Shown: positions 43,418-55,024, numbered from the stretch's first letter. The stretch is 64,000 nucleotides of DNA from Vreelandella stevensii S18214 (GCF_000275725.1 NZ_AJTS01000044.1:62001-126000); one strand, 5' to 3'. A program made the numbers and translations. The notes: generated by a model not told the origin, from the letters alone.

Positions 43418-43468
43418 CCCAGGACAGGCCACGAGCAGCCAAGAGCGGCTGACCCTGAAAGGCAAGAT

Positions 43469-43491
43469 CCTGGCGGTAAACCACCGCCAGG
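43469..43491 (+). terminator. Hairpin after rpoC
   Basis: CCTGGCGGT / AAACC / ACCGCCAGG, a 9-bp perfect stem 50 nt after rpoC. It is followed by GCTTGAC rather than a T-run, so termination is probably weak. The rpsL promoter begins 3 nt later. Confidence 0.5.
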
Positions 43492-43493
43492 GC

Positions 43494-43523
43494 TTGACGC
43501 CAGGCAGGGTCAGCCTTTAGAAT
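43494..43523 (+). promoter_or_regulatory. Promoter of rpsL-rpsG-fusA-tuf
   Basis: TTGACG (43494-43499) and TAGAAT (43518-43523) are 18 bp apart, with a GCGCAGC discriminator. The rpsL start lies 92 nt downstream. Confidence 0.75.
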
Positions 43524-43614
43524 GCGCAGCCTTTGACAGTGGGGTGGGTGCGCCCGCATCCGCCGCTTGTATCTGTTGATAGGCCAAGGCAACCATTGGA
43601 GTCAGCTAAACACC

Positions 43615-43989
43615 ATGGCAACGATTAATCAGCTAGTGCGCAAGCCGCGCAAGCGCCCCGTCACCAAGAGTGACGTGCCTGCGCTTCAGGCATGCCCGCA
43701 AAAGCGCGGCGTTTGTACGCGCGTTTACACCACCACCCCCAAGAAGCCGAACTCGGCCCTGCGTAAGGTTTGCCGTGTGCGCCTGACCAACGGTTTCGAA
43801 GTCTCTTCTTACATCGGTGGTGAAGGTCACAACCTCCAGGAGCACTCTGTTGTTCTGATTCGCGGCGGTCGTGTAAAGGATTTGCCAGGTGTGCGTTATC
43901 ACACCGTTCGTGGCGCCCTTGACACCTCTGGCGTACAGAACCGTAAGCAGGGTCGTTCCAAGTACGGTACCAAGCGTCCGAAGTCCTAA
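43615..43989 (+). CDS. rpsL: 30S ribosomal protein S12
   Basis: 124-aa decoding-centre protein from ATG 43615 ([20 protein letters not shown]). The in-frame TTG at 43567 is rejected. The streptomycin-determining lysines in [12 protein letters not shown] and [12 protein letters not shown] are wild type. First gene of the str operon. Confidence 0.98.
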   Translation: MATINQLVRKPRKRPVTKSDVPALQACPQKRGVCTRVYTTTPKKPNSALRKVCRVRLTNGFEVSSYIGGEGHNLQEHSVVLIRGGRVKDLPGVRYHTVRGALDTSGVQNRKQGRSKYGTKRPKS

Positions 43990-44130
43990 GGCGCTGAACG
44001 CAGCCTCATGGAGCGCTGCGGTGTTACCTTTTAACCGAATATGATGGTCTGATAAGAGTAAGGTCGGGCGGCGCCAAAGGCGCAAGCAGGTTCCGGGTTT
44101 ACCTGAAGGATCCTTAATTGAGGGCTTATC

Positions 44131-44601
44131 ATGCCTAGAAGAAGAGTTGTAGCTAAACGCGAAATCCTGCCGGATCCCAAGTTCGGAAGTGAGCGTCTGG
44201 CGAAGTTCATGAACCACCTGATGGTCAGCGGCAAGAAGTCCGTAGCTGAGCGCATCGTCTATGGTGCGTTGGACAAGGTTGCCGAGCGTAGTAAAGAAGA
44301 GCCGCTGGAAATCTTCGACAAGGCGCTGGAAACCATCCAGCCGATGGTCGAAGTAAAGTCGCGCCGCGTGGGTGGTGCTACTTATCAGGTGCCGGTTGAA
44401 GTTCGTCCGTCACGCCGCCAAGCGCTGGCAATGCGCTGGCTGGTAGACGCTGCGCGTCGTCGCGGTGAGAAAACGATGGTTCAGCGCCTGGCAGGTGAAA
44501 TGCTGGATGCCGCTGAAGGCAAAGGCTCTGCTGTCAAGAAGCGTGAAGACGTGCACCGTATGGCAGAAGCCAACAAGGCCTTCTCTCACTATCGTTTCTA
44601 A
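44131..44601 (+). CDS. rpsG: 30S ribosomal protein S7
   Basis: 156-aa primary assembly protein of the 30S head. Begins [20 protein letters not shown]; conserved [20 protein letters not shown]. By family knowledge S7 can repress translation of the str operon; the 141-nt gap after rpsL may hold that site. Confidence 0.98.
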   Translation: MPRRRVVAKREILPDPKFGSERLAKFMNHLMVSGKKSVAERIVYGALDKVAERSKEEPLEIFDKALETIQPMVEVKSRRVGGATYQVPVEVRPSRRQALAMRWLVDAARRRGEKTMVQRLAGEMLDAAEGKGSAVKKREDVHRMAEANKAFSHYRF

Positions 44602-44678
44602 GCTCGACGTTTCTGGGCTCGTGTCTTTTTCTGTCGGTTGCAGTGCGTTAAAGGTTTTTATCGTCATGTTGCAACACG

Positions 44679-44706
44679 CCGCCGCTATCGTTGTCGATGG
44701 CGGCGG
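44679..44706 (+). other. Strong hairpin in rpsG-fusA gap
   Basis: CCGCCGCTATCG / TTGT / CGATGGCGGCGG, a 12-bp stem with one T-G wobble, 63 nt before the fusA start. There is no T-run. Candidate regulatory or processing element in the str operon. Confidence 0.5.
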
Positions 44707-44768
44707 TGGCATAAGCAGAAATGGCACCGCTGGATCAACGAGCATCGCCAACTAACGGGAGTTTCACC

Positions 44769-46892
44769 GTGGCACGCAAAACACCGCTTAATCGCTACCG
44801 TAACCTGGGGATTGTGGCTCACGTCGACGCAGGTAAAACTACCACCACTGAGCGTGTACTGTTTTACACTGGCGTAAACCACAAGCTGGGCGAAACGCAT
44901 GAGGGTGCGTCTACGACCGACTGGATGGAGCAGGAGCAGGAGCGTGGTATCACTATCACCTCTGCTGCTGTAACCACCTTTTGGAAGGGGATGAATCATC
45001 AGTTTGATGAGCACCGTATCAACATCATCGACACCCCCGGGCACGTTGACTTCACTATCGAAGTTGAGCGTTCTCTGCGTGTTCTCGATGGTGCGGTCGT
45101 TGTACTGTGCGGTTCCTCCGGCGTTCAGCCGCAGACCGAAACCGTATGGCGTCAGGCCAACAAGTACGAAGTTCCGCGCATGGTGTTCGTCAACAAGATG
45201 GACCGTACCGGCGCTGATTTCTTCATGGTTGTCGACCAGCTGAAAGAGCGCCTGGGTGCCAACGCCGTGCCGATCCAGATCAACTGGGGCACGGAAGAAG
45301 ACTTCAAGGGCGTTATCGACCTGATCGAGATGAAGGCTATCCTCTGGAACGAGGAAGACCTTGGAACGAGCTATGAGCTTGTAGATATCCCTGCAGAGTT
45401 GGTCGAAACCGCTGAAGAGTACCGTGAGCAGATGGTCGAAGCCGCTGCCGAGGCCTCTGAAGAGCTGATGGACAAGTACCTTGAAGAAGGCGAGCTGAGC
45501 GTCGCTGAGATCAAGGCAGGCCTGCGCGCCCGTACATTGGCAAGCGAAGTCGTTCTAGTCACCTGTGGTTCTGCCTTCAAGAACAAAGGTGTTCAGGCGG
45601 TTCTGGACGCAGTAGTTGAATATCTGCCGTCACCAACGGAAGTCAAGGCCATTGAAGGTGAGCTGGACGACAAGGATGGTACTGTCGCAACTCGTGAAGC
45701 TGACGATAATGCTCCGTTTGCTGCACTGGCGTTCAAGATTGCTACCGACCCCTTCGTTGGTACTCTGACCTTCATTCGCGTCTACTCGGGCGTTCTGAAG
45801 TCTGGTGACGGCGTCTACAACTCCGTCAAGCAGAAGAAAGAGCGCGTTGGTCGTATCGTTCAGATGCACGCTAATACACGCGAAGAGATCAAGGAAGTAC
45901 TGGCGGGCGACATCGCGGCCTGTATCGGCCTGAAAGACGTCACCACCGGTGACACCCTGTGCGATATCGATGACAAGATCGTTCTCGAGCGTATGGAGTT
46001 CCCGGATCCGGTGATCTCGGTTGCTGTTGAGCCGAAATCTAAAGCTGATCAAGAGAAAATGGGCGTTGCGCTTGGCAAGCTGGCCCAGGAAGATCCTTCG
46101 TTCCAGGTCAAGACCGACGAAGAGACCGGTCAGACCATTATCTCCGGTATGGGTGAGCTGCACCTGGACATCATCGTCGACCGCATGCGTCGCGAGTTCA
46201 AGGTAGAAGCCAATATCGGTAAGCCGCAGGTCGCCTACCGCGAAACCATTCGCGGCAGCGTCGAGCAGGAAGGCAAGTTCGTTCGTCAGTCTGGTGGTCG
46301 TGGTCAGTTCGGTCACGTCTGGCTGCGCATCGAGCCGCTGACTGCAGAAGAGAAGGGTGAAGGCGAAGAAGAAATCTTCTTCAAGTTCAACTCTGAAATC
46401 GTGGGTGGTGTGGTTCCCAAGGAATACGTCCCTGCGGTTGAAAAGGGTGCTTTCGAGCAGCTGAAAAACGGTGTCATCGCCGGTTACCCGATGATCGACG
46501 TCAAAGTCACGCTGTTTGATGGTTCCTACCATGACGTGGACTCGAACGAGACTGCGTTCAAGATTGCTTCTTCCATGGCAGTGAAAGAAGGTGCCCGGAA
46601 GGCCAAGGCCGTGCTGCTGGAGCCGGTGATGAAGGTCGAAGTCGTGACCCCCGAAGATTTTATGGGTGACGTCATGGGCGACCTGAACCGTCGTCGCGGC
46701 CTGGTGCAGGGCATGGATGACTCTTCCTCTGGTAAAGTCATTCGTGCAACGGTGCCACTGGGTGAGATGTTCGGTTACGCAACCGATCTGCGCTCACAGA
46801 CCCAGGGCCGTGCGAGCTACTCTATGGAGTTCGCGAAGTACGAGGAGGCGCCCTCCAGCGTCGTTGAAGCCGTCATCAACCAAAACGGTTAA
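44769..46892 (+). CDS. fusA: Elongation factor G
   Basis: 707-aa translocation GTPase from GTG 44769 with GGGAG 8 nt upstream; the longer frame to 44721 lacks a site and family similarity. G1 [10 protein letters not shown]2 [14 protein letters not shown]3 DTPGHVDFT and G4 NKMDRTGAD are intact. Third gene of the str operon. Confidence 0.98.
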   Translation: MARKTPLNRYRNLGIVAHVDAGKTTTTERVLFYTGVNHKLGETHEGASTTDWMEQEQERGITITSAAVTTFWKGMNHQFDEHRINIIDTPGHVDFTIEVERSLRVLDGAVVVLCGSSGVQPQTETVWRQANKYEVPRMVFVNKMDRTGADFFMVVDQLKERLGANAVPIQINWGTEEDFKGVIDLIEMKAILWNEEDLGTSYELVDIPAELVETAEEYREQMVEAAAEASEELMDKYLEEGELSVAEIKAGLRARTLASEVVLVTCGSAFKNKGVQAVLDAVVEYLPSPTEVKAIEGELDDKDGTVATREADDNAPFAALAFKIATDPFVGTLTFIRVYSGVLKSGDGVYNSVKQKKERVGRIVQMHANTREEIKEVLAGDIAACIGLKDVTTGDTLCDIDDKIVLERMEFPDPVISVAVEPKSKADQEKMGVALGKLAQEDPSFQVKTDEETGQTIISGMGELHLDIIVDRMRREFKVEANIGKPQVAYRETIRGSVEQEGKFVRQSGGRGQFGHVWLRIEPLTAEEKGEGEEEIFFKFNSEIVGGVVPKEYVPAVEKGAFEQLKNGVIAGYPMIDVKVTLFDGSYHDVDSNETAFKIASSMAVKEGARKAKAVLLEPVMKVEVVTPEDFMGDVMGDLNRRRGLVQGMDDSSSGKVIRATVPLGEMFGYATDLRSQTQGRASYSMEFAKYEEAPSSVVEAVINQNG

Positions 46893-46921
46893 CCGTTAGC
46901 TAACGTAAAGAGGTTATAGCA

Positions 46922-48115
46922 GTGGCTAAGGAAAAATTTGAACGTTCCAAACCGCACGTCAACGTCGGCACCATCGGTCACGTCGACCACGGTAAAACGA
47001 CTCTGACAGCGGCCCTGACCCGCGTGTCTGCTGAGGTTTTCGGCGGCGACTGGCGTGCATTCGATACTATCGATAACGCACCGGAAGAGCGTGAGCGTGG
47101 TATCACCATCGCGACTTCTCACGTTGAGTACCAGTCTGAAGAGCGTCACTACGCGCACGTTGACTGCCCGGGACACGCTGACTACGTCAAGAACATGATC
47201 ACCGGTGCTGCTCAGATGGACGGCGCTATCCTGGTGTGTTCTGCCGCTGACGGCCCCATGCCGCAGACTCGCGAGCACATCCTGCTGTCTCGTCAGGTTG
47301 GCGTACCGTACATCGTTGTGTTCCTGAACAAGGCGGACATGGTCGATGACGAAGAGCTGCTCGAGCTGGTCGAAATGGAAGTTCGTGAACTTCTGAGCGA
47401 GTACGACTTCCCGGGTGACGACACGCCGATCATCACTGGTTCTGCGCTGATGGCTCTGAACGGTGAAGACGAGAACGGCATGGGTACTACTGCCGTGACC
47501 AACCTGATCAAGGCTCTGGATGACTACATCCCCGAGCCGGAGCGTGCCATCGACCAGCCGTTCCTGATGCCGATCGAAGACGTATTCTCTATCTCTGGCC
47601 GTGGTACTGTTGTTACCGGTCGTGTAGAGCGCGGCATCGTGAAAGCCGGTGAAGAAGTGGAAATCGTGGGTATCCGCGACACCACCAAAACCACCGTTAC
47701 TGGCGTTGAAATGTTCCGTAAGCTGCTCGACGAAGGTCGTGCAGGTGAGAACGTTGGCGCGCTGCTGCGTGGCACCAAGCGTGATGACGTCGAGCGTGGC
47801 CAGGTGCTGGCCAAGCCGGGCACCATCAACCCGCACACCACGTTCGAAGCCGAAGTATACGTACTGTCCAAGGAAGAAGGTGGTCGTCACACGCCTTTCT
47901 TCAAGGGCTACCGTCCGCAGTTCTACTTCCGTACCACCGACGTAACCGGTACTTGTGAACTGCCGGAAGGCGTTGAAATGGTAATGCCGGGCGATAACAT
48001 CAAAATGGTTATCACCCTGATCGCTCCGATCGCCATGGACGAAGGTCTGCGCTTCGCTATCCGCGAAGGTGGCCGTACCGTAGGTGCTGGCGTCGTAGCC
48101 AAGATCGTCAAGTAA
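46922..48115 (+). CDS. tuf: Elongation factor Tu
   Basis: 397-aa aminoacyl-tRNA delivery GTPase starting with GTG 46922 (AGAGG upstream). [33 protein letters not shown] and NKADMVDD are intact. This is the only tuf gene in the window; the usual second site near tRNA-Trp is empty. Confidence 0.99.
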   Translation: MAKEKFERSKPHVNVGTIGHVDHGKTTLTAALTRVSAEVFGGDWRAFDTIDNAPEERERGITIATSHVEYQSEERHYAHVDCPGHADYVKNMITGAAQMDGAILVCSAADGPMPQTREHILLSRQVGVPYIVVFLNKADMVDDEELLELVEMEVRELLSEYDFPGDDTPIITGSALMALNGEDENGMGTTAVTNLIKALDDYIPEPERAIDQPFLMPIEDVFSISGRGTVVTGRVERGIVKAGEEVEIVGIRDTTKTTVTGVEMFRKLLDEGRAGENVGALLRGTKRDDVERGQVLAKPGTINPHTTFEAEVYVLSKEEGGRHTPFFKGYRPQFYFRTTDVTGTCELPEGVEMVMPGDNIKMVITLIAPIAMDEGLRFAIREGGRTVGAGVVAKIVK

Positions 48116-48134
48116 GCTGTTGACTTGATGATGC

Positions 48135-48160
48135 AAGGGGGCTCGCAAGAGCCCCCTTTT
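48135..48160 (+). terminator. Terminator after tuf
   Basis: AAGGGGGCTC / GCAA / GAGCCCCCTTTT, a 10-bp stem with a GNRA loop and T-run 19 nt after tuf. Confidence 0.92.
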
Positions 48161-48181
48161 CTGCGCACCAATCGCAAATGT

Positions 48182-48210
48182 TTGACATGGCCGATTGGCG
48201 TGCCTATAAT
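48182..48210 (+). promoter_or_regulatory. Strong sigma70 promoter of the S10 operon
   Basis: Perfect TTGACA (48182-48187) and TATAAT (48205-48210) with a 17-bp spacer, then a GCGC discriminator. The leader to rpsJ is only about 58 nt, much shorter than the E. coli S10 leader, so an L4-dependent attenuator of the enterobacterial kind seems absent. Confidence 0.92.
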
Positions 48211-48274
48211 GCGCATCCTTTGAATGCGTGGGTAGACGGCTCGCGCCGTCGACATCCATTGGAGTTTAGGGCAA

Positions 48275-48586
48275 ATGCAGAACCAAAAGATTCGCATTCG
48301 GTTGAAAGCGTTCGACCATCGCCTGATCGATCAGTCCACTGCGGAAATCGTTGAAACCGCTAAGCGTACTGGTGCTCAGGTTCGTGGTCCTATCCCGCTG
48401 CCGACCAACCGCGAGCGCTATACCATCCTGATTTCTCCGCACGTCAACAAGGACGCGCGCGATCAGTATGAGATTCGCACTCACAAGCGTGTGCTCGACA
48501 TCGTTGAGCCGACCGAGAAAACCGTTGATGCGCTGATGAAGCTCGACCTCGCCGCTGGCGTAGACGTGCAAATCAAGCTCGACTAA
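48275..48586 (+). CDS. rpsJ: 30S ribosomal protein S10 (NusE)
   Basis: 103-aa protein ([20 protein letters not shown]) with [20 protein letters not shown]. It functions in the 30S head and, with NusB/NusG, in transcription antitermination. First gene of the S10 operon, with 150 nt before rplC. Confidence 0.98.
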   Translation: MQNQKIRIRLKAFDHRLIDQSTAEIVETAKRTGAQVRGPIPLPTNRERYTILISPHVNKDARDQYEIRTHKRVLDIVEPTEKTVDALMKLDLAAGVDVQIKLD

Positions 48587-48736
48587 TACACTAGACACTT
48601 TGCGGCCCAGCGCTCATCGTCATCTGTCGAGAGCAGCAGCCGCCGCGCCGTGAGGCGCCACACAATGTGCTAGTGGAATGCTCTGGAAAGGGCAGCCATA
48701 GCGGGTGATAGCCCCGTACACTATAGGAGACTGAGC

Positions 48737-49375
48737 ATGACTATCGGTTTAGTCGGTATCAAGGCCGGGATGACCCGCGTCTTTACCGAAGATGGCGCAT
48801 CTGTGCCCGTGACCGTTATTGAAGTTGATCCTAACCGTGTAACGCGCGTCAAGACGCTTGAGTCTGACGGCTACGCAGCGGTTCAGGTCACTACTGGTTC
48901 TCGTAAAGCCAAACACCTCACCAAAGCGCAAGCGGGTCAGTTTGCCAAGGCGGGTGTTGAGGCTGGTCGTTCACTGATGGAATTCCGCCTTGCAGAAGGC
49001 GAAGAAGCTCCTGAAGTGGGTGGCGAACTCACCGTATCCCTCTTCGAAGCTGGTCAAAAGATCGACGTGACTGGCACTTCCAAGGGTAAAGGCTTCCAGG
49101 GTGCTGTTAAGCGCTGGAACTTCCGTACCCAAGACAACAGCCATGGTAACTCCCTGTCGCATCGTGCGCCGGGTTCTATCGGCATGTGTCAGACACCTGG
49201 TCGCGTATTCAAGGGCAAGAAAATGGCCGGTCAAATGGGTAACACCCGTTGCACCGTGCAGAGCCTTGAGATCGTCCGTGTCGACGCCGAGCGTAACCTG
49301 CTGCTGATCAAGGGCGCTGTACCGGGAGCAACCGGTAGCAACGTGATCGTTCGCAGCGCCGTGAAAGCTGGCTGA
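48737..49375 (+). CDS. rplC: 50S ribosomal protein L3
   Basis: 212-aa early assembly protein near the peptidyl-transferase centre. The central extension [20 protein letters not shown] and the [20 protein letters not shown] loop, whose Gln is methylated by PrmB in relatives, are present. ATAGGAG precedes the ATG. Confidence 0.98.
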   Translation: MTIGLVGIKAGMTRVFTEDGASVPVTVIEVDPNRVTRVKTLESDGYAAVQVTTGSRKAKHLTKAQAGQFAKAGVEAGRSLMEFRLAEGEEAPEVGGELTVSLFEAGQKIDVTGTSKGKGFQGAVKRWNFRTQDNSHGNSLSHRAPGSIGMCQTPGRVFKGKKMAGQMGNTRCTVQSLEIVRVDAERNLLLIKGAVPGATGSNVIVRSAVKAG

Positions 49376-49390
49376 AGGGGATAATTACCA

Positions 49391-49996
49391 ATGAATCTGA
49401 ATCTTGCTGCAGGCGCGGGTACCGTTGAAGTAGCCGACGCCACTTTTGGCAAAGAATTCAACGAAGCGCTGGTGCATCAGGTCGTCACTGCCTATCTGGC
49501 AGCTGGTCGTCAGGGTACACGCGCTCAAAAGAGCCGTTCCGACGTGCGTGGCGGTGGTAAGAAGCCGTGGCGTCAGAAGGGTACCGGTCGTGCACGCGCT
49601 GGTACTATCCGCTCTCCGCTGTGGCGCAGTGGTGGTGTTACTTTCGCGGCGCGTCCTCAGGACCATTCGCAGAAAGTAAACCGCAAAATGTACCGCGCGG
49701 CGATGCGCTCCATTCTGTCTGAGCTGGTCCGTCAAGAGCGCCTGGTCGCGATTGAAGAGTTCAGCGTAGAAGCGCCGAAGACCAAGCAGGTAGCTGCCAA
49801 GCTGAAAGAGCTCAACCTTGAGAAAGTGTTGATCGTCACTGAAGAAGTCGACGAAACGCTCTATCTGGCCGCACGCAACCTTCCCCACGTTGACGTGGTG
49901 GATGTCGCTGCCGCTGATCCGGTGAGCCTGGTTGCCTTTGACAAGGTCCTGGTCACCGTCTCCGCCCTGCGTAAATTCGAGGAGAAGCTGGCATGA
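49391..49996 (+). CDS. rplD: 50S ribosomal protein L4
   Basis: 201-aa exit-tunnel protein. The long loop [20 protein letters not shown] is conserved. In enterobacteria L4 autoregulates the S10 operon. The stop overlaps the rplW start by 4 nt. Confidence 0.98.
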   Translation: MNLNLAAGAGTVEVADATFGKEFNEALVHQVVTAYLAAGRQGTRAQKSRSDVRGGGKKPWRQKGTGRARAGTIRSPLWRSGGVTFAARPQDHSQKVNRKMYRAAMRSILSELVRQERLVAIEEFSVEAPKTKQVAAKLKELNLEKVLIVTEEVDETLYLAARNLPHVDVVDVAAADPVSLVAFDKVLVTVSALRKFEEKLA

Positions 49997-50289
49997 ACCA
50001 GGAACGCGTATTCAAGGTTCTGCTTGGACCGCACGTGACCGAAAAGGCCGCGATGGCAGCCGAGCGCAACCAGTACGTTTTCAAGGTGGCACCCGATGCT
50101 ACCAAGCCCGAGATCAAGAAAGCCGTTGAAGCACTGTTCGGCAAGAAGGTCGGTGGCGTTCAGGTACTGAACGTCAAGGGTAAAACCAAGCGTACTGCTC
50201 ACGGCGTTGGCCTGCGTAAGGGTTACCGCAAGGCGTATGTGACCCTGGCTGCGGGTGAAACGCTCGAAGACTTCTCTGGCGCCGAATAA
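49993..50289 (+). CDS. rplW: 50S ribosomal protein L23
   Basis: 98-aa protein at the tunnel exit, docking site for SRP and trigger factor. [20 protein letters not shown] at the N-terminus, and the rRNA-binding loop [16 protein letters not shown]. Coupled to rplD (ATGA). Confidence 0.98.
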   Translation: MNQERVFKVLLGPHVTEKAAMAAERNQYVFKVAPDATKPEIKKAVEALFGKKVGGVQVLNVKGKTKRTAHGVGLRKGYRKAYVTLAAGETLEDFSGAE

Positions 50290-50306
50290 GGGCAGGAGTA
50301 CGGATA

Positions 50307-51137
50307 ATGGCAATCGTCAAGACCAAACCCACATCCGCCGGTCGTCGCCACGTCGTCAAGATCGTTGGTGAGGAACTGTACAAGGGCCGTGCTTATGCAC
50401 CGCTTTTGGAAAAACAGTCCAAGTCCGGTGGCCGTAACAACTACGGTCGCATCACCACCCGCCACGTGGGCGGTGGTCACCGTCATCACTATCGGTTGAT
50501 CGACTTCAAACGCACCAAGGATGGCATTCCGGCCACCGTTGAGCGTCTGGAGCACGACCCGAACCGCAGTGCGCACATTGCGCTGCTGAAATATGCCGAT
50601 GGCGAGCGTCGTTACATCATTGCACCGAAAGGCGTCAGCGCCGGTGACGTGCTGGAATCTGGTGTCAACGCGCCCATCAAGAAAGGCAATGCCTTGCCGC
50701 TGCGTAACATCCCGCTCGGTTCTACCGTTCACGGTATCGAACTGAAGCCGGGTAAAGGCGCGCAGATTGCTCGCAGTGCCGGTACTAGCGCTCAGCTGGT
50801 TGCTCGTGAAGGTAACTACGCCACCCTGCGTCTTCGCTCTGGCGAAATGCGCAAGGTGCTGGCCGAGTGCCGCGCGACCCTGGGCGAAGTGAGCAACTCC
50901 GAGCACAGCCTGCGTCAACTTGGCAAGGCCGGTGCGAAGCGCTGGAGAGGCGTGCGTCCGACAGTTCGCGGCGTCGCGATGAACCCTGTGGATCACCCGC
51001 ACGGTGGTGGCGAAGGCCGCACCAGCGGTGGCCGTCACCCGGTTACTCCGTGGGGCGTGCCGACCAAGGGTCACAAGACGCGTAAGAACAAGCGCACCGA
51101 CAAGCTGATCGTACGTCGTCGTAACAAGACGCGTTGA
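50307..51137 (+). CDS. rplB: 50S ribosomal protein L2
   Basis: 276-aa protein needed for subunit association and peptidyl-transferase assembly. The conserved C-terminal [19 protein letters not shown] holds the key histidine. AGGAG lies upstream. Confidence 0.98.
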   Translation: MAIVKTKPTSAGRRHVVKIVGEELYKGRAYAPLLEKQSKSGGRNNYGRITTRHVGGGHRHHYRLIDFKRTKDGIPATVERLEHDPNRSAHIALLKYADGERRYIIAPKGVSAGDVLESGVNAPIKKGNALPLRNIPLGSTVHGIELKPGKGAQIARSAGTSAQLVAREGNYATLRLRSGEMRKVLAECRATLGEVSNSEHSLRQLGKAGAKRWRGVRPTVRGVAMNPVDHPHGGGEGRTSGGRHPVTPWGVPTKGHKTRKNKRTDKLIVRRRNKTR

Positions 51138-51170
51138 TCTAAATTGCCAAGACATTAAGAGGTAACGGCT

Positions 51171-51446
51171 GTGCCACGTTCACTAAAGAAAGGTCCCTTC
51201 ATTGACCTTCATCTTTTGAAGAAGGTAGAGGCTGCAGTGGAGAAGAACGACCGTAAACCGATCAAGACCTGGTCGCGTCGTTCGATGATCCTGCCAAACA
51301 TGGTAGGCCTCACAATCGCTGTCCATAACGGTCGCCAACACGTCCCGGTGCACGTCTCCGAGGAAATGGTTGGTCACAAGCTGGGCGAATTCGCTGCCAC
51401 TCGCACTTATCGCGGGCATGCGGCGGACAAGAAAGCCAAACGGTAA
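51171..51446 (+). CDS. rpsS: 30S ribosomal protein S19
   Basis: 91-aa head protein starting with GTG 51171 (AAGAGG upstream): (M)[19 protein letters not shown]. Conserved [20 protein letters not shown] and [11 protein letters not shown]. Confidence 0.98.
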   Translation: MPRSLKKGPFIDLHLLKKVEAAVEKNDRKPIKTWSRRSMILPNMVGLTIAVHNGRQHVPVHVSEEMVGHKLGEFAATRTYRGHAADKKAKR

Positions 51447-51464
51447 GCCAGAGAGGATTGAGAG

Positions 51465-51797
51465 ATGGAAGTCACAGCTAAGCTGCGTGGCGCTCGTTTA
51501 TCCGCCCAGAAGGCCCGTTTGGTGGCTGACCAGGTGCGCGGTAAACCGGTCGCCGAAGCACTCGACCTGCTGACCTTCTCACCGAAGAAGGCTGCCAAGC
51601 TAGTCAAGAAAGTGCTGCAGTCCGCCATTGCAAACGCGGAAGAAAATAACGGCATGGATATCGACGAGCTGCGTGTCTCGACCATCTGCGTCGATGAGGG
51701 CATGACGCTCAAGCGTATCAAGCCGCGTGCCAAAGGCCGCGCGGATCGTATCTTGAAGCGCACCTGCCACATCACCGTCAAGGTAGCCGAGAAGTAG
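51465..51797 (+). CDS. rplV: 50S ribosomal protein L22
   Basis: 110-aa protein whose beta-hairpin lines the exit tunnel. [19 protein letters not shown] and the hairpin segment [20 protein letters not shown] are conserved, with no macrolide-resistance-type deletion. Confidence 0.98.
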   Translation: MEVTAKLRGARLSAQKARLVADQVRGKPVAEALDLLTFSPKKAAKLVKKVLQSAIANAEENNGMDIDELRVSTICVDEGMTLKRIKPRAKGRADRILKRTCHITVKVAEK

Positions 51798-51808
51798 GAG
51801 TCGACCAG

Positions 51809-52516
51809 ATGGGTCAGAAAGTCAATCCAACAGGCATTCGACTGGGCATCGTCAAAGACCATGCTTCTGTCTGGTATGCCGAGCGCGGCGCCTATGCCGA
51901 TAAGCTCAACAACGATCTCGAAGTGCGCAGCTTCCTGGACGAGCGTCTGAAAAGCGCCTCCGTAAGCCGCATTCACATCGAGCGTCCGGCGAACAATGCC
52001 CGCATCACCATTCACACTGCCCGTCCGGGTATCGTGATTGGCAAGAAAGGTGAAGATGTCGACCGTCTGCGTCGCGATCTCACCGAGATGATGGGCGTTC
52101 CGGTGCATGTGAACATCGAAGAAGTTCGCAAGCCCGAGCTGGATGCCAAGCTGGTTGCTGCCAACGTGGCAGGTCAGCTTGAGCGTCGCGTCATGTTCCG
52201 TCGTGCCATGAAGCGCGCGGTACAGAACGCAATGCGTCTTGGCGCTGGCGGCATCAAGATTCAGCTGTCAGGTCGTCTGGGTGGCGCCGAAATCGCACGT
52301 ACCGAATGGTACCGCGAAGGTCGCGTTCCGCTGCACACTCTGCGTGCGGACATCGACTACGCCACTTACGAAGCTCACACCACCTACGGCGTCATCGGCG
52401 TCAAAGTGTGGATCTTCAAGGGTGAAATCCTCGGCGGTATCGAGGAAGTACGTGCCAAGGCCAAGCAACAGCAACAGCCTGCCGGCAACGCGCCCAAGAA
52501 GAAAGGTTCCAGGTAA
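51809..52516 (+). CDS. rpsC: 30S ribosomal protein S3
   Basis: 235-aa protein at the mRNA entry site. [20 protein letters not shown]; the KH domain contains [17 protein letters not shown] (GxxG loop). The C-terminal tail ends in a basic [16 protein letters not shown] extension. Confidence 0.98.
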   Translation: MGQKVNPTGIRLGIVKDHASVWYAERGAYADKLNNDLEVRSFLDERLKSASVSRIHIERPANNARITIHTARPGIVIGKKGEDVDRLRRDLTEMMGVPVHVNIEEVRKPELDAKLVAANVAGQLERRVMFRRAMKRAVQNAMRLGAGGIKIQLSGRLGGAEIARTEWYREGRVPLHTLRADIDYATYEAHTTYGVIGVKVWIFKGEILGGIEEVRAKAKQQQQPAGNAPKKKGSR

Positions 52517-52531
52517 GGGGAGAGCGAGTCG

Positions 52532-52945
52532 ATGTTACAGCCCAAGCGTATGAAATTCCGCAAGATGATGAAAGGCCGCAACCGTGGCCTGGCGCATCGC
52601 GGAAGCAAGATCAGCTTCGGGGAGTACGGTCTCAAGGCAACCGGTCGTGGCCGCATCACTGCGCGTCAGATCGAAGCTGGCCGTCGTGCGATCACACGTC
52701 ACGTCAAGCGTGGCGGTAAAATCTGGATCCGCGTTTTCCCTGATAAGCCGATTTCCAAGAAGCCGCTCGAAGTTCGTATGGGTAAGGGTAAAGGTTCAGT
52801 TGAGTACTGGGTAGCCCAGATCCAGCCGGGTCGGGTCCTGTATGAAATTGAAGGTGTATCCGAAGAGCTGGCCCGTGAAGCATTTGAACTGGCCGCCCAG
52901 AAGATGCCCCTGTCCACCACCTTTGCGAAACGGACGGTGATGTGA
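52532..52945 (+). CDS. rplP: 50S ribosomal protein L16
   Basis: 137-aa protein ([20 protein letters not shown]) near the A-site; includes [20 protein letters not shown]. The stop overlaps the rpmC start by 1 nt. Confidence 0.98.
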   Translation: MLQPKRMKFRKMMKGRNRGLAHRGSKISFGEYGLKATGRGRITARQIEAGRRAITRHVKRGGKIWIRVFPDKPISKKPLEVRMGKGKGSVEYWVAQIQPGRVLYEIEGVSEELAREAFELAAQKMPLSTTFAKRTVM

Positions 52946-53136
52946 TGAAAGCCCAGGAAATTCGTGAAAAGTCCGTAGGAGAGCTCCAAGAGCAGCTCCT
53001 CGAGCTCCTCCGCGAGCAGTTTAACCTGCGCATGCAGAAGGCCACTGGCCAACTGAGCCAGACTCATCTGCTCAAGCAGGTCCGTCGGGATATCGCCCGC
53101 GTTAAGACTGTGCTCAACGAGAAGGCAGGTGATTGA
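52945..53136 (+). CDS. rpmC: 50S ribosomal protein L29
   Basis: 63-aa two-helix protein ([20 protein letters not shown]) beside L23 at the tunnel exit. ATG 52945 is chosen because it overlaps the rplP stop (TGATG); the GTG one codon earlier is less likely. Confidence 0.97.
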   Translation: MKAQEIREKSVGELQEQLLELLREQFNLRMQKATGQLSQTHLLKQVRRDIARVKTVLNEKAGD

Positions 53137-53137
53137 G

Positions 53138-53398
53138 ATGGCCGAAGAGAAAAAAACACGTACGCTGACCGGCAAGGTGGTCAGCGACAAGATGGACAAG
53201 TCCATCGTCGTCATGATCGAGCGTCGTGAGCGTCACCCGATCTACGGAAAATACGTCAAGCGCTCCACCAAGCTGCACGCCCATGATGAGGCGAACCAGG
53301 CAAAGGCAGGCGATACGGTTTCCATTCAGGAGTGCCGTCCGCTTTCCAAGAAGAAAGCCTGGACGCTGGTCGAGGTGGTCGAGCAGGCCAAGGGTTAA
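53138..53398 (+). CDS. rpsQ: 30S ribosomal protein S17
   Basis: 86-aa OB-fold protein from ATG 53138, 1 nt after the rpmC stop: [20 protein letters not shown], with [16 protein letters not shown]. The last gene of the S10 operon. Confidence 0.98.
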   Translation: MAEEKKTRTLTGKVVSDKMDKSIVVMIERRERHPIYGKYVKRSTKLHAHDEANQAKAGDTVSIQECRPLSKKKAWTLVEVVEQAKG

Positions 53399-53449
53399 TC
53401 CCCTGCGTCTGTTCAACCAGTGCAGTCAGATTAGGTTTGGAGAAAACCG

Positions 53450-53821
53450 ATGATTCAGACTCAGACAATGCTGGATGTCGCCGACAACAGCGGAGCGCGC
53501 CGGGTGCAATGCATCAAGGTGCTGGGCGGTTCACACCGTCGCTACGCCCGCGTTGGTGACGTCATTAAAGTAACGGTCAAAGAAGCTATTCCTCGTGGCA
53601 AGGTCAAAAAAGGCCAGGTCCTCAAGGCAGTAGTCGTTCGTACCCGTAGTGGCGTCCGTCGTAGTGACGGTTCGCTGATCCGTTTCGATGGAAATGCGGC
53701 AGTTTTGTTGAATAACACCAACGAACAGCCGATCGGCACGCGTATCTTCGGGCCGGTAACTCGTGAACTTCGTAATGAGAAGTTCATGAAGATCATTTCC
53801 CTAGCGCCTGAAGTGCTGTAA
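53450..53821 (+). CDS. rplN: 50S ribosomal protein L14
   Basis: 123-aa protein ([20 protein letters not shown]) at the subunit interface. TTTGGAG lies upstream of the ATG. First gene of the spc operon; no separate strong promoter was identified in the 51-nt gap. Confidence 0.98.
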   Translation: MIQTQTMLDVADNSGARRVQCIKVLGGSHRRYARVGDVIKVTVKEAIPRGKVKKGQVLKAVVVRTRSGVRRSDGSLIRFDGNAAVLLNNTNEQPIGTRIFGPVTRELRNEKFMKIISLAPEVL

Positions 53822-53835
53822 GGAGCGAGGCGGAT

Positions 53836-54150
53836 ATGCAAAAGATCAAACGTGACGATGAAGTCATCGTCATCGCCGGGAAGGATAAGGGCAAGCGCGG
53901 CACGGTGAAGCGGGTACTTGAAAACCGTTTCGTGGTGTCCGGTGTGAATATGATCAAGCGTCACACCAAGCCTAATCCCATGGCGGGAAATCAGGGCGGT
54001 ATCGTCGAGCGTGAGGCTCCGATTCACGCGTCCAACGTAGCCATCTTCAATTCGGAGACCGGTAAGGCGGATCGCGTCGGCTTCCAGGTGAAGGAAGACG
54101 GTACCAAGGTACGTATCTACAAGTCGACGCAGACGCAGATCGACGCCTAA
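53836..54150 (+). CDS. rplX: 50S ribosomal protein L24
   Basis: 104-aa assembly initiator with an N-terminal KOW motif ([20 protein letters not shown]) and [19 protein letters not shown]. Confidence 0.98.
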   Translation: MQKIKRDDEVIVIAGKDKGKRGTVKRVLENRFVVSGVNMIKRHTKPNPMAGNQGGIVEREAPIHASNVAIFNSETGKADRVGFQVKEDGTKVRIYKSTQTQIDA

Positions 54151-54168
54151 CGCGAGTCGGGTAGCATA

Positions 54169-54708
54169 ATGGCGAACTTGAAAGAACGTTATCAAAACGA
54201 GGTGGTAGCTCAACTCAAAGAGCAGTTCAGCTACGCCAACGTAATGCAGGTACCCCGGATCACGAAAGTGACTCTGAACATGGGTATCGGCGAAGCGGTC
54301 AGCGACAAAAAGCTGATCGACAATGCCATCGGCGACCTGGAGAAGCTTTCCGGTCAGAAGCCGCTGGTGACCAAGGCACGCAAGTCCATCGCGGGCTTCA
54401 AGGTGCGCGAAGGTTGGCCGATCGGTATCAAAGTCACACTGCGCTCCGAGCGTATGTGGGACTTCCTGGACCGTCTGGTGAACATTGCCATCCCACGCGT
54501 GCGTGACTTCCGTGGTCTCAACCCGAAGTCCTTCGACGGTCGCGGCAACTACTCCATGGGTGTGCGTGAGCAGATCATCTTCCCGGAGATCGAATATGAT
54601 AAAGTCGATCGCGTACGGGGGCTGGACGTCACTATCACTACTACCGCCAACACCGACGAGGAAGGTCGTGCGCTGCTTGCAGCACTGAACTTCCCGTTCA
54701 AGAAATAA
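54169..54708 (+). CDS. rplE: 50S ribosomal protein L5
   Basis: 179-aa central-protuberance protein that binds 5S rRNA. Conserved [20 protein letters not shown] and [18 protein letters not shown]. Confidence 0.98.
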   Translation: MANLKERYQNEVVAQLKEQFSYANVMQVPRITKVTLNMGIGEAVSDKKLIDNAIGDLEKLSGQKPLVTKARKSIAGFKVREGWPIGIKVTLRSERMWDFLDRLVNIAIPRVRDFRGLNPKSFDGRGNYSMGVREQIIFPEIEYDKVDRVRGLDVTITTTANTDEEGRALLAALNFPFKK

Positions 54709-54718
54709 GGGTTGGATC

Positions 54719-55024
54719 ATGGCTAAGAAAAGTATGATAGAGCGTGAGCTCAAGCGTACTCAGCTGGTCGAGAAGTTTGCGGCTAAGCGCGCAGAGCTCA
54801 AGAAAATCATCTCGGACGTGAACGCTTCTGAAGAAGATCGTTTCGAGGCGACGCTGAAGCTGCAGCAACTGCCGCGCGACTCCAGCCCGGTGCGTCAGCG
54901 TAACCGCTGCCGCGTGACTGGCCGTCCGCACGGCTTTTACAACAAGTTCGGCCTCGGCCGTAACAAGCTGCGTGAAGCCGCCATGCGTGGCGACGTCCCT
55001 GGCCTCAAAAAGTCCAGCTGGTAA
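54719..55024 (+). CDS. rpsN: 30S ribosomal protein S14 (zinc-independent form)
   Basis: 101-aa long form. The short zinc form's CxxC pairs are absent; the C-terminal block is [20 protein letters not shown] and onward to KKSSW, as in E. coli. Confidence 0.98.
   Translation: MAKKSMIERELKRTQLVEKFAAKRAELKKIISDVNASEEDRFEATLKLQQLPRDSSPVRQRNRCRVTGRPHGFYNKFGLGRNKLREAAMRGDVPGLKKSSW

Noticed and set aside
46889-48259. 456-codon minus-strand frame over tuf
   Set aside because: Antisense shadow of EF-Tu; rich in His and Asp as expected for the complement of biased codons.
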